Shown in pieces: positions 1-6,244 of a DNA stretch of 7,631 nucleotides. Where the stretch lies: assembly GCA_018623405.1 (NCBI GenBank), contig JAAZVO010000120.1, positions 1 to 7,631 of the forward strand. The letters are read 5' to 3'. The translations under genes and the position numbers were made by a program. The notes beneath the pieces were generated by a model. That model saw only the letters and a list, made by a program, of their open reading frames with translations, was not told where the DNA came from and made no database searches. Position 1 is the stretch's first letter. Every line of letters starts with the position of its first letter. The stretch is from Crocinitomicaceae bacterium (GTDB lineage: Bacteria > Bacteroidota > Bacteroidia > Flavobacteriales_G > Salibacteraceae).

Positions 1-553
1 TAATGGATTGTATGATGCATTGAATAAAGGAATCATTCATTCATCAGGTGATATTATTGGAATTCTTCACGCAGATGACTTATTTGCGAATAAACAAGTG
101 CTTTTTAATGTTGCGGGAGCATTTCAAAAGAACCCTTCTTGGGAGGCTCTTTATGCGGATTTGAATTACATTAAGCCCAATGGAGAGATTCACAGAAAAT
201 GGATTTCAGGGGAATATAAAAGTGGGCTTTTTAGAAAAGGATGGATGCCTCCACACCCTACATTTTTTGTGAAAAAAGAATTATTTGAAAAGTTTGGAAA
301 CTACAGAACAGAATTATCACAAGCCGCTGACTATGAATTAATGTTGAGGTTTATAGAAAAGCACCAAATAACAGTTGGCTATCTTCCTAAAGTAATTTCA
401 TTGATGAGGGTGGGAGGAAAAAGTAATGCAACGTTAAAAAACAGGTTGGAAGCAAACCGCCAAGACCTTTTAGCTTGGAAACTAAATGACCTAAAACCAC
501 CCTTTGGGTTTAGGCTCATAAAACCATTGAGAAAAATTGGGCAGTTTATTTGA
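1..553 (+). CDS. Glycosyltransferase family 2, C-terminal part (5' end outside window)
   Basis: This is the C-terminal part (about 183 residues) of a GT-A fold glycosyltransferase that transfers a sugar from a nucleotide-sugar donor, probably at the cytoplasmic face during surface-polysaccharide synthesis. The reading frame is open from base 2, where the peptide begins NGLYDALNKGI. This matches the NGxYDAxNKGI...GDIIGxLxxDD block of WcaA-like GT2 enzymes, so the true start lies upstream of the window and the in-frame TTG at 8 is not a start. The acidic metal/donor motif is HADD, encoded at 68-79. Downstream are the family-typical stretch GWMPPHPTFFVKKELFEKFG and the acceptor-side acidic motif AADYELMLRF. 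The TGA stop is at 551-553 and the C-terminus is basic. The gene converges on the following minus-strand gene, so it probably ends a transcription unit. The family is secure; donor and acceptor cannot be told. Confidence 0.9.
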   Translation, partial: NGLYDALNKGIIHSSGDIIGILHADDLFANKQVLFNVAGAFQKNPSWEALYADLNYIKPNGEIHRKWISGEYKSGLFRKGWMPPHPTFFVKKELFEKFGNYRTELSQAADYELMLRFIEKHQITVGYLPKVISLMRVGGKSNATLKNRLEANRQDLLAWKLNDLKPPFGFRLIKPLRKIGQFI

Positions 554-576
554 AAGAGCAACCAATAATTTATTTT

Positions 577-625
577 CGAACTACGAACTACGAACTACGA
601 ACTACAAACCAAGAACCAAAAACTA
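577..625. repeat. Heptanucleotide tandem repeat (CGAACTA)n
   Basis: Four perfect head-to-tail copies of CGAACTA occupy 577-604. In the same 7-bp register come decayed copies CAAACCA (605-611), AGAACCA (612-618) and AAAACTA (619-625). The array fills most of the 76-bp gap between two convergent genes and ends just before the stop codon (complement of 630-632) of the minus-strand gene. It has no inverted symmetry, so it is not a simple hairpin terminator. Perfect copies at one end and diverged copies at the other fit slippage growth from the left. Function is unknown; it lies outside both coding regions. Confidence 0.85.
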
Positions 626-629
626 CACA

Positions 630-1547
630 TTAAAACTTCGCCCTAGACTTTCTTCTCTTTACCTTTCCGGTAACAAAATTGTAGCGAGACCTTGAGAATT
701 TCGACTTTACTCTGAAAACATAACTGTAGGTAAGGAAAGACATGAGGTAAACATCTGTAGCTTCAGCTCCTCCTCTTGTACCACCTGGGCTCGCTTGGGC
801 TCCTGCCAAGAATAATGGATCATTAGGATCAACTTCATCAGTTCTATTCGATAATTCAACAGCAAGAGGGTCATCACTCCAGCCTACTTTAGGATATGTA
901 TCACTTACATCATCGATGTAGTCGGTAAAAGTGTACCTGCCGCCAACCTCAAAGCCAAAACGATGGTTTCTGTCTAAAGTAAAATATATACCTAATCCTG
1001 CAGGAATTGCTGGTTGAATTCTGCCATAAGCCACACCTTCTGTTTGCAGGGGTTGTAGGGCAACTTTTTGGCCATTGTATTCAGTCTTTGGATTGTGAAA
1101 GAAAACAGCTCCCCCAATGTAAGCAAAAGACTTAAAGTCTAAGCGATACCTTCCATATCTACCTACATCATTTAATTGAAGAAAATAAAACTCGCCTCTA
1201 GCGTAAATTTCGTGTATGTGATTTGTAAAACTTAAATTTCTGGTATATCGTGCCGGATTTTTTGAAAGATTATCTCTTCCGCTAACCCATACGGAAGCAT
1301 AACCTGCATTAACACCCAACCAATCAAAAAATTGGTACCTGCCAAAAGCGGTAAACCCCACTCTTGTCATGGTAAGTTGGATATCATTAATAAATGGCTG
1401 TGCTCCTTTTTCAGAAGTACCACCAATATCACCTAAAAAGTTTGCGGCACCTAAACCTCCTCCTATATCCAAAATGTAATCAAATTGGGCTTTAGTTGTT
1501 TGGGTTAGGCCTAAAAAAAGTATGAATACGAAAAAGAGTTCCCTCAT
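630..1547 (-). CDS. DUF6089/PorG-like outer-membrane beta-barrel protein
   Basis: Predicted outer-membrane barrel of 305 residues. I chose the ATG at 1547 because it gives a clear signal peptide: a hydrophobic core at residues 4-15 and a TKA|Q cleavage site after residue 20. A longer in-frame start at 1640 would add 31 residues ahead of the signal peptide and overlap the divergent gene. The mature protein starts with a glycine-rich strand and GAANFLGDIGG (33-43). It continues with alternating aromatic strands such as HEIYARGEFYFLQL (112-125) and FAYIGGAVFFHNPK (141-154), then QPLQTEGV (165-172), and GFEVGGRYTFTDYIDDVSDTYP (198-219). This pattern is characteristic of Bacteroidota DUF6089 proteins, the group to which I assign the T9SS barrel PorG. 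The last strand (about 266-279) is followed by a very basic tail with 12 Lys/Arg among residues 279-305. Family call is fairly secure; a PorG role in secretion is inference, and a structural or stress-related barrel is the alternative. Confidence 0.75.
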   Translation of the reverse strand: MRELFFVFILFLGLTQTTKAQFDYILDIGGGLGAANFLGDIGGTSEKGAQPFINDIQLTMTRVGFTAFGRYQFFDWLGVNAGYASVWVSGRDNLSKNPARYTRNLSFTNHIHEIYARGEFYFLQLNDVGRYGRYRLDFKSFAYIGGAVFFHNPKTEYNGQKVALQPLQTEGVAYGRIQPAIPAGLGIYFTLDRNHRFGFEVGGRYTFTDYIDDVSDTYPKVGWSDDPLAVELSNRTDEVDPNDPLFLAGAQASPGGTRGGAEATDVYLMSFLTYSYVFRVKSKFSRSRYNFVTGKVKRRKSRAKF

Positions 1548-1566
1548 TATTTTGACTAGTCGTGGC

Positions 1567-1574
1567 CAAAAGTA
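1567..1574 (-). promoter_or_regulatory. Possible -7 box for the outer-membrane barrel gene
   Basis: Read on the minus strand this is TACTTTTG, a full match to the Bacteroidota -7 consensus TAnnTTTG. It lies 19 bp upstream of the ATG at 1547. A TTG lies only 12 bp farther upstream, shorter than the usual spacing to a -33 element, so only the -7 half is convincing. Confidence 0.4.
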
Positions 1575-1596
1575 AAAAAATAACCACAATACCCAT

Positions 1597-1621
1597 TTTT
1601 CGAAATAACTATTTTCGAAAT
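1597..1621. promoter_or_regulatory. Two palindromic TTTCGAAA sites in the divergent promoter gap
   Basis: The ten bases TTTTCGAAAT occur at 1597-1606 and again at 1612-1621, a direct repeat with a 15-bp period. Each copy contains the perfect 8-bp palindrome TTTCGAAA (1598-1605 and 1613-1620). The pair sits 8 bp upstream of the ATG at 1629. TATTTTCG (1610-1617), a one-mismatch -7 box for the rightward gene, overlaps the second copy. This could be an operator that covers the promoter, but AT-rich DNA makes such palindromes fairly easy to find by chance. A third palindrome, GACTAGTC, lies at 1554-1561 near the leftward gene. Confidence 0.3.
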
Positions 1622-1628
1622 TTTTTGC

Positions 1629-2576
1629 ATGAAGAATCAACTTACCAAATTATTGAATGTAAAACTGCCCATTATTCAAGCCGGAATGGTGTGGTGTTCA
1701 CCTTGGCAACTTACGGTGGCTGTTTCAAATTCCGGAGGATTAGGAATTATTGGTTCAGGCTCAATGTATCCGGAGATATTGGAGGAACATATTGTAAAGG
1801 CAAAAGCAAATACCAAGAACCCTTTTGGTGTAAATCTACCGTTGATTTACCCTCAGGTTGAAGAACATATTGAGCTAATTATTAAATACAAAGTGCCTGT
1901 AGTAATTACCTCAGCCGGAAGCCCCAAAAAGTTTACGCAAAAGTTAAAAGCTCAAGGAATAAAGGTTTTACATGTGGTATCATCCGCAAAATTCGCTATG
2001 AAAGCCCAAGATGAAGGTGTGGACACTGTAATCGCAGAAGGCTTTGAAGCAGGTGGCCATAATGGTCGTGAAGAAACAACCACCATGTGTTTGGTACCTG
2101 AAGTTGTACAAAAAGTTGATGTTCCTGTAATAGCTGCCGGCGGCATTGGCAGTGGCAAAGCTATGGCAGCGGCCTTTGCCCTTGGCGCCCAAGGAGTTCA
2201 AATTGGAAGTAGGTTTGTAGCTTCTGCTGAGTCTTCAGCGCATAATAACTTTAAACAATTGGTAATTGATTCCATTGAAGGAGATACTAAGCTTACTTTA
2301 AAAGAGTTAACACCCGTAAGGTTATTGAAATCGAATTTCTTAACTGAAATTGAATTAGCTTATCAAAATGAAGCCACTCCAGAACAACTCAAAGCACTTT
2401 TAGGAAAAGGTAGAGCTAAAAAAGGAATGTTTGAGGGAAATCTAAAAGAGGGTGAGCTAGAAATTGGTCAGGTGGCTTCATTGATAAAAAAGGTGCAACC
2501 TGCATCGGAAATAATTTCTGAAATTATTCAAGAATTTAATGCAATTTGCAGAACTTTAGGAAGTTATAAATTTTAA
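1629..2576 (+). CDS. FabK / nitronate monooxygenase-type flavoprotein
   Basis: A 315-residue FMN-dependent TIM-barrel enzyme of the 2-nitropropane dioxygenase superfamily, which includes nitronate monooxygenases and the enoyl-ACP reductase FabK. Visible family blocks are PIIQAGMVWCSPWQLTVAVSNSGGLGIIG (residues 14-42, N-terminal FMN loop), NPFGVNLPL (64-72), EGFEAGGHNG (137-146) with His144 at the active site, AAGGIGSG (169-176, phosphate loop) and GVQIGSRF (189-196). Length matches FabK and short nitronate monooxygenases (about 310-325). The conserved Glu-Ala-Gly-Gly-His-Gly block and the C-terminal segment after residue 260 are FabK-like, but the two activities cannot be separated safely from sequence. 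The ATG at 1629 directly precedes KNQLTKLLNVKLP, the usual N-terminus, so the start is firm. There is no Shine-Dalgarno sequence (upstream TTTTTTGC). It is divergent from the barrel gene and 39 bp upstream of the T9SS cargo gene. A cytoplasmic location is expected. Confidence 0.85.
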   Translation: MKNQLTKLLNVKLPIIQAGMVWCSPWQLTVAVSNSGGLGIIGSGSMYPEILEEHIVKAKANTKNPFGVNLPLIYPQVEEHIELIIKYKVPVVITSAGSPKKFTQKLKAQGIKVLHVVSSAKFAMKAQDEGVDTVIAEGFEAGGHNGREETTTMCLVPEVVQKVDVPVIAAGGIGSGKAMAAAFALGAQGVQIGSRFVASAESSAHNNFKQLVIDSIEGDTKLTLKELTPVRLLKSNFLTEIELAYQNEATPEQLKALLGKGRAKKGMFEGNLKEGELEIGQVASLIKKVQPASEIISEIIQEFNAICRTLGSYKF

Positions 2577-2597
2577 TTCCTCGAATAACTAGATTGT

Positions 2598-2605
2598 TAA
2601 ATTTG
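2598..2605 (+). promoter_or_regulatory. Bacteroidota-type -7 promoter element before the T9SS cargo gene
   Basis: TAAATTTG matches TAnnTTTG exactly and is followed by C, as is often seen. It lies 10 bp before the ATG at 2616, which would leave a transcript leader of only a few bases. No TTG or TTTG is present at the expected distance upstream. The same ten bases, TTAAATTTGC, recur before guaB. Confidence 0.4.
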
Positions 2606-2615
2606 CCTGTTTCTT

Positions 2616-4667
2616 ATGAGGGTTTTACTACCAATTGTTTTTCTACTTTTCAATGCAATTGCTCAAGCAGCACTTCCTCCGCCTGAGTTGAGGTGTGTAA
2701 CTGTAAATTCAGATGGTACAATTACCCTTGCTTGGGATTTACCGGCAGGAAATCAAAATGAGTTTATCAACTACTCTATTTACTCTTCTACTTTCCCTAA
2801 TGGACCTTACGCTATAATTGATAGTGTTACAAACTTCAATACCCAAATTTTCACCGATGGCGCTTCTTTAGGCAGGGTGTATTATTTCCTGCAAACCAAA
2901 TTTGATGATGGCTCCGGAGTAACATATTCAGCATCTTCGGATACCTTGAGTAATATTTTTCTGAATGTAACCTCAGCAGGAGGAAATAACTTACCTCCAT
3001 TACTAAACTGGAACCCATTAAAAGTTCCCAACCTGCCTTCAAATCTTGGTAAGTATTACATTTTTAGAAAAAAGAATTTCTTGGGAAATTGGCAGCTGGT
3101 AGACTCAACCTCTTATGGCAATGAAAATTATACCGACCTTTCAATAGTAACCTGCTCTGATACTTTATATTATTATGTCCAAACTTTTGATAATCTGCCT
3201 TGTTTCTCCTCCTCAAATATTGATGGAGAATTATTCCAAGAAAAAACGCCTCCAACAATTCCGGTGTTAGATTCCGCATCGGTTGATACTTCAACAGGTT
3301 TTGTAAAAGTAGGATGGCAACCAAGCGGATCACCCGATGTGGCAGGTTATATCATTACCCATAACTTGGGAGGAACTTTTGTTAGAGATACCGTATTTGG
3401 AGATTCAATTCAATACTATTTAATCAATACTGTTAATGCCAATTCACAATCGATTCCTGTTACGGTGGCCGCTTTCGATACTTGTGGCAATACAAGTGCA
3501 TTTTCGAGTACCGCTCATACCACCATGTTGGTAAATGTTACTGAAAATCTATGCGACAGGCAAATGATTTTAGATTGGTCTGCCTACCAAGGGTTTTCAA
3601 ATATTTCACAATACGATATTTATTTCGCTCAAGATAATGCCGGTTGGAGAGTCGCAGGATCCGTTCCAGGCACCGAAACTAGTTTTGTGCATGAAGGGTT
3701 AAATAACTTGTCCACATACTGTTACGTAGTGGTCGCAAATTCTTTGGGCAAAACATCTCATTCAAATATTATTTGTCAGTCTTTTGCGCAACTCGGTGTT
3801 CCATTGTACCACTACAACACCTATGTTTCGGTAAATGAGGATGGATTTGTAGAAGCCGAATTAATTACAGACACATCAGCAGATGTAAGAAGTTATCAGC
3901 TGAAAAGGGCATATCAAAAAGATGGAGCTTACATTATTGTTGATGAAATAACTGAAGCTACTGATACTTTTATCATATTCATTGATTCTACTGCTCGACC
4001 TGACCAAAATCCATATTACTATAAAATTGATGCAATAGATTCTTGCAATCAAACGGTTGTTTCTTCTAACATTTCAAGGACAATTAAATTAAATATTGAA
4101 GAAAATTTAGAAAGTTATTTCCATAATCTAACTTGGAATAAATATGAAGGTTGGGATAGTTTAGGTTTTGGGGTACATAAATACCGAATTTTAAGGTCAT
4201 TTGATCCTGATCCGCTTTTGCCCATTGATAGCGTTGGAGCAACAGAGTTAGATTTTTTAGACCCTTACTTCGAAATTAGAGCAGACGGAGGAACTTTCTG
4301 CTATCAAATTGAAGCCCATGAATCTCCAAACAATTGGTTATTCATTCCTTCTTCTTCTTTGTCAAACCAAGTTTGTATTAAAAAGGAGCCCAAAGTATTT
4401 GTGCCAACAGTATTTACCCCCAATAGCGATGGTAAAAATGACGTTTTCCTACCTGAAATTCAATTTGTGGATGCAGCAAACTATCAAATGACAATTTTCG
4501 ATAGGTGGGGAAACCCCATCGTAGAAATAGCCGACCCGCGCATTGGTTGGGATGGAACTATCAATGGAGTGCCTGCGCCAACAGGAGGTTACGTTTATTT
4601 TATCTCTTACACCACACCTAAAGGTTCGTTGATTGAAAAACGTGGTGGAATTGCCCTTTATCGATAA
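2616..4667 (+). CDS. Secreted multi-FN3 protein with T9SS type B sorting domain
   Basis: A 683-residue exported protein. Residues 1-18 form a signal peptide (hydrophobic core 3-16, cleavage near AQA|A), so the ATG at 2616 is the right start; the next Met is residue 304. About six fibronectin-III-like modules follow, roughly at 22-115, 116-208, 211-305, 306-390, 391-490 and 491-590, marked by strand-B tryptophans (W40, W132, W234, W321, W507) and YYYxxxxxD or YCYxVxA strands. Likely disulfides are C180-C196, C369-C387 and C562-C587. Residues 594-683 are a type B C-terminal signal (gliding motility-associated/CHU_C type): VFVPTVFTPNSDGKNDVF, YQMTIFDRWGNPIVE, GWDGTINGVPAPTGGYVYFI and a final GGIALYR. 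Known biology of this domain is recognition by the T9SS, followed by crossing of the outer membrane and usually surface anchoring or release. No catalytic domain is seen, so a structural, adhesive or binding role is inferred. It may be co-transcribed with the upstream flavoenzyme (39-bp gap). Confidence 0.9.
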   Translation: MRVLLPIVFLLFNAIAQAALPPPELRCVTVNSDGTITLAWDLPAGNQNEFINYSIYSSTFPNGPYAIIDSVTNFNTQIFTDGASLGRVYYFLQTKFDDGSGVTYSASSDTLSNIFLNVTSAGGNNLPPLLNWNPLKVPNLPSNLGKYYIFRKKNFLGNWQLVDSTSYGNENYTDLSIVTCSDTLYYYVQTFDNLPCFSSSNIDGELFQEKTPPTIPVLDSASVDTSTGFVKVGWQPSGSPDVAGYIITHNLGGTFVRDTVFGDSIQYYLINTVNANSQSIPVTVAAFDTCGNTSAFSSTAHTTMLVNVTENLCDRQMILDWSAYQGFSNISQYDIYFAQDNAGWRVAGSVPGTETSFVHEGLNNLSTYCYVVVANSLGKTSHSNIICQSFAQLGVPLYHYNTYVSVNEDGFVEAELITDTSADVRSYQLKRAYQKDGAYIIVDEITEATDTFIIFIDSTARPDQNPYYYKIDAIDSCNQTVVSSNISRTIKLNIEENLESYFHNLTWNKYEGWDSLGFGVHKYRILRSFDPDPLLPIDSVGATELDFLDPYFEIRADGGTFCYQIEAHESPNNWLFIPSSSLSNQVCIKKEPKVFVPTVFTPNSDGKNDVFLPEIQFVDAANYQMTIFDRWGNPIVEIADPRIGWDGTINGVPAPTGGYVYFISYTTPKGSLIEKRGGIALYR

Positions 4668-4687
4668 GATTTTTTAAGAAAAACTTA
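4665..4687 (+). terminator. Weak AT-rich hairpin after the T9SS cargo gene
   Basis: TAAG, a bulged A, then TTTTT (4665-4674) can pair with AAAAACTTA (4679-4687) around the 4-base loop TAAG. A T-rich stretch, TACTTTCTTG (4688-4697), follows. The stem begins at the stop codon and has only two G-C pairs, so it is a plausible but weak intrinsic terminator. Confidence 0.3.
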
Positions 4688-4712
4688 TACTTTCTTGTCC
4701 TGCCTTATTGAT

Positions 4713-4720
4713 TAAATTTG
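4713..4720 (+). promoter_or_regulatory. Bacteroidota-type -7 promoter element for guaB
   Basis: TAAATTTG is an exact TAnnTTTG match followed by CGC, 33 bp before the GTG start. It would give a leader of about 25-30 bases, a reasonable length. A TTG at 4695-4697 lies 15 bp upstream, slightly closer than typical for a -33 element. It follows the candidate terminator, so guaB probably starts a new transcription unit here. Confidence 0.5.
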
Positions 4721-4753
4721 CGCAATTTTTCGTAAACCCTTCAAATTAAGATT

Positions 4754-6226
4754 GTGTCAAGTTTAAATTCTAAAATAAGTTACGAAGGATTAACCTACGA
4801 CGATGTATTGTTAATTCCTGCCTATTCAGAAGTTTTTCCTCGTAATGTAGATATATCTTCTAAGTTTTCAAGAAATATTGAATTGCAAACGCCTATTGTT
4901 TCTGCAGCAATGGATACTGTTACAGAATCTGAATTGGCTATTGCCGTGGCACAAGAAGGAGGGATTGGCGTTTTGCATAAAAACATGCCCATTGAGGCTC
5001 AAGCTGCTGAAGTTAGGAAAGTGAAAAGGTCTGAAAGTGGCATGATTCAAGACCCTATTACAGTTTCACCCAATGCCACAGTTAAAGATGTACTTTTCTT
5101 GATGAAAGAGCACTCAATTGGAGGTATTCCTGTTGTAAGCGAAGATGGGAAGTTGGCGGGGATTGTTACCAATAGGGATTTACGTTTCGAGAAGGATATG
5201 AGTAAAAAAATATCCTTGGTAATGACAAAAGAAAATGTAATTACCACCCAAGATGGTTCTGATTTAGAAAATGCAGAAGCGATTTTACAAGAAAATAAAA
5301 TTGAAAAACTTCCCGTAGTTGATGGGGCAAATAACTTGTTAGGGTTAATTACGTTTAAGGATATCATCAAGCAAAAAATTAAGCCGAATGCCTGTAAAGA
5401 TCAATATGGTAGATTAAGGGTAGCTGCAGCCGTAGGAGTTACGGGAGACACAATTGAAAGGGTTAGTGCGCTAGTAGATGCGGGTGTAGATGCAGTAGTT
5501 ATTGATACTGCTCATGGTCACTCAAAAGGGGTTCTAGAGGTTTTAAAAACTGTAAAAAGTCAATTTCCTACAATAGATGTGGTTGTGGGAAATATTGCCA
5601 CAAAAGAAGCCGCTCTTGCTTTGGTAGAAGCTGGTGCAGATGCTGTTAAGGTTGGAATTGGTCCGGGTTCTATTTGTACTACTCGCGTTATTGCCGGTGT
5701 TGGTGTTCCTCAGCTTTCTGCAGTAATGGAAGCCGCTGAAGCACTAAAAGTTACAGGTGTTCCTCTTATTGCAGATGGTGGTATTCGTTTTACAGGAGAT
5801 ATAGTTAAGGCTTTGGCTGCAGGTGCCGATACTATTATGGCAGGGTCGTTGTTAGCAGGAACGGAAGAGTCGCCCGGTGAAACAATTTTGTATGAAGGCA
5901 GAAGGTTTAAATCATACAGAGGAATGGGCTCTATAGAAGCAATGCAAAAAGGATCTAAAGACAGGTATTTCCAAGATGCCGAAGACGACATTAAAAAGCT
6001 TGTACCTGAAGGTATTTCAGGAAGGGTTCCTTATAAAGGAAAAGTTGCTGAGATTATTTACCAAATGATTGGTGGAATTAGAGCAGGAATGGGCTATTGT
6101 GGAGCCGGTAGCATCGAAAAACTAAAAGAAGCCAAATTTGTAAGAATTACAAATGCAGGCGTGGTAGAAAGCCACCCGCATGATGTTTTCATTACTAGAG
6201 AAGCACCAAATTATTCAAGGAAATAA
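4754..6226 (+). CDS. guaB: Inosine-5'-monophosphate dehydrogenase
   Basis: Converts IMP to XMP with NAD+ reduction, the committed step of guanine nucleotide synthesis, in the cytoplasm. At 490 residues it is full length for bacterial IMPDH. The N-terminal barrel segment has GLTYDDVLLIPAYSEVFP (12-29) and PIVSAAMDTVTE (47-58). A Bateman module of two CBS domains lies at about 97-152 and 157-210. The barrel resumes with VDAGVDAVVIDTAHGHS (241-257, NAD-binding Asp251) and VVGNIAT (277-283). The catalytic loop GIGPGSICTTR (301-311) carries Cys308. IADGGIRFTGD (339-349) binds IMP phosphate, and the mobile flap has Arg404-Tyr405 in KGSKDRYFQ. All key residues are present. The start is GTG at 4754: no in-frame ATG lies just upstream, and MSSLNSKISYEGLTYDDVLL is a normal N-terminus. 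CBS domains usually make the enzyme responsive to purine nucleotides. The next gene begins 18 bp downstream, probably in the same operon. Confidence 0.97.
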   Translation: MSSLNSKISYEGLTYDDVLLIPAYSEVFPRNVDISSKFSRNIELQTPIVSAAMDTVTESELAIAVAQEGGIGVLHKNMPIEAQAAEVRKVKRSESGMIQDPITVSPNATVKDVLFLMKEHSIGGIPVVSEDGKLAGIVTNRDLRFEKDMSKKISLVMTKENVITTQDGSDLENAEAILQENKIEKLPVVDGANNLLGLITFKDIIKQKIKPNACKDQYGRLRVAAAVGVTGDTIERVSALVDAGVDAVVIDTAHGHSKGVLEVLKTVKSQFPTIDVVVGNIATKEAALALVEAGADAVKVGIGPGSICTTRVIAGVGVPQLSAVMEAAEALKVTGVPLIADGGIRFTGDIVKALAAGADTIMAGSLLAGTEESPGETILYEGRRFKSYRGMGSIEAMQKGSKDRYFQDAEDDIKKLVPEGISGRVPYKGKVAEIIYQMIGGIRAGMGYCGAGSIEKLKEAKFVRITNAGVVESHPHDVFITREAPNYSRK

Positions 6227-6234
6227 AGAAAAAA

Positions 6235-6240
6235 AGAAGG
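6235..6240 (+). promoter_or_regulatory. Shine-Dalgarno-like site for the isomerase gene
   Basis: AGAAGG lies 4 bases before the ATG at 6245, inside a pure-purine run covering 6225-6245. The other complete genes here lack an SD-like sequence, so this may matter for translation of the second gene after guaB. The match to AGGAGG is one base off, and A-rich leaders are common in Bacteroidota even without SD pairing. Confidence 0.4.
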
Positions 6241-6244
6241 AAAA

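Noticed and set aside
554..629. Intrinsic terminator between the two convergent genes
   Set aside because: The gap contains only the direct heptamer repeat and AT-rich sequence; I found no stem-loop with a T run on either strand.
1548..1640. N-terminal extension of the outer-membrane barrel gene from an ATG at 1640
   Set aside because: It would put 31 residues before a clear signal peptide, overlap the start of the divergent flavoenzyme gene and leave no room for promoters.
1562..1861. 99-codon open frame on the + strand overlapping the start of the flavoenzyme gene
   Set aside because: It is out of frame with the clearly conserved flavoprotein, its sequence resembles no family I know, and it begins inside the promoter gap.
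4716..4730. Palindrome TTGCGCAA next to the guaB -7 box as an operator or purine-responsive element
   Set aside because: Only 8 bp are symmetric, the flanks do not extend the symmetry, and there is no aptamer-like structure in the short leader.
5047..5370. 107-codon minus-strand open frame inside guaB
   Set aside because: It is antisense to the conserved CBS region of guaB; the low-complexity Ser/Ile-rich product is typical of a shadow frame.
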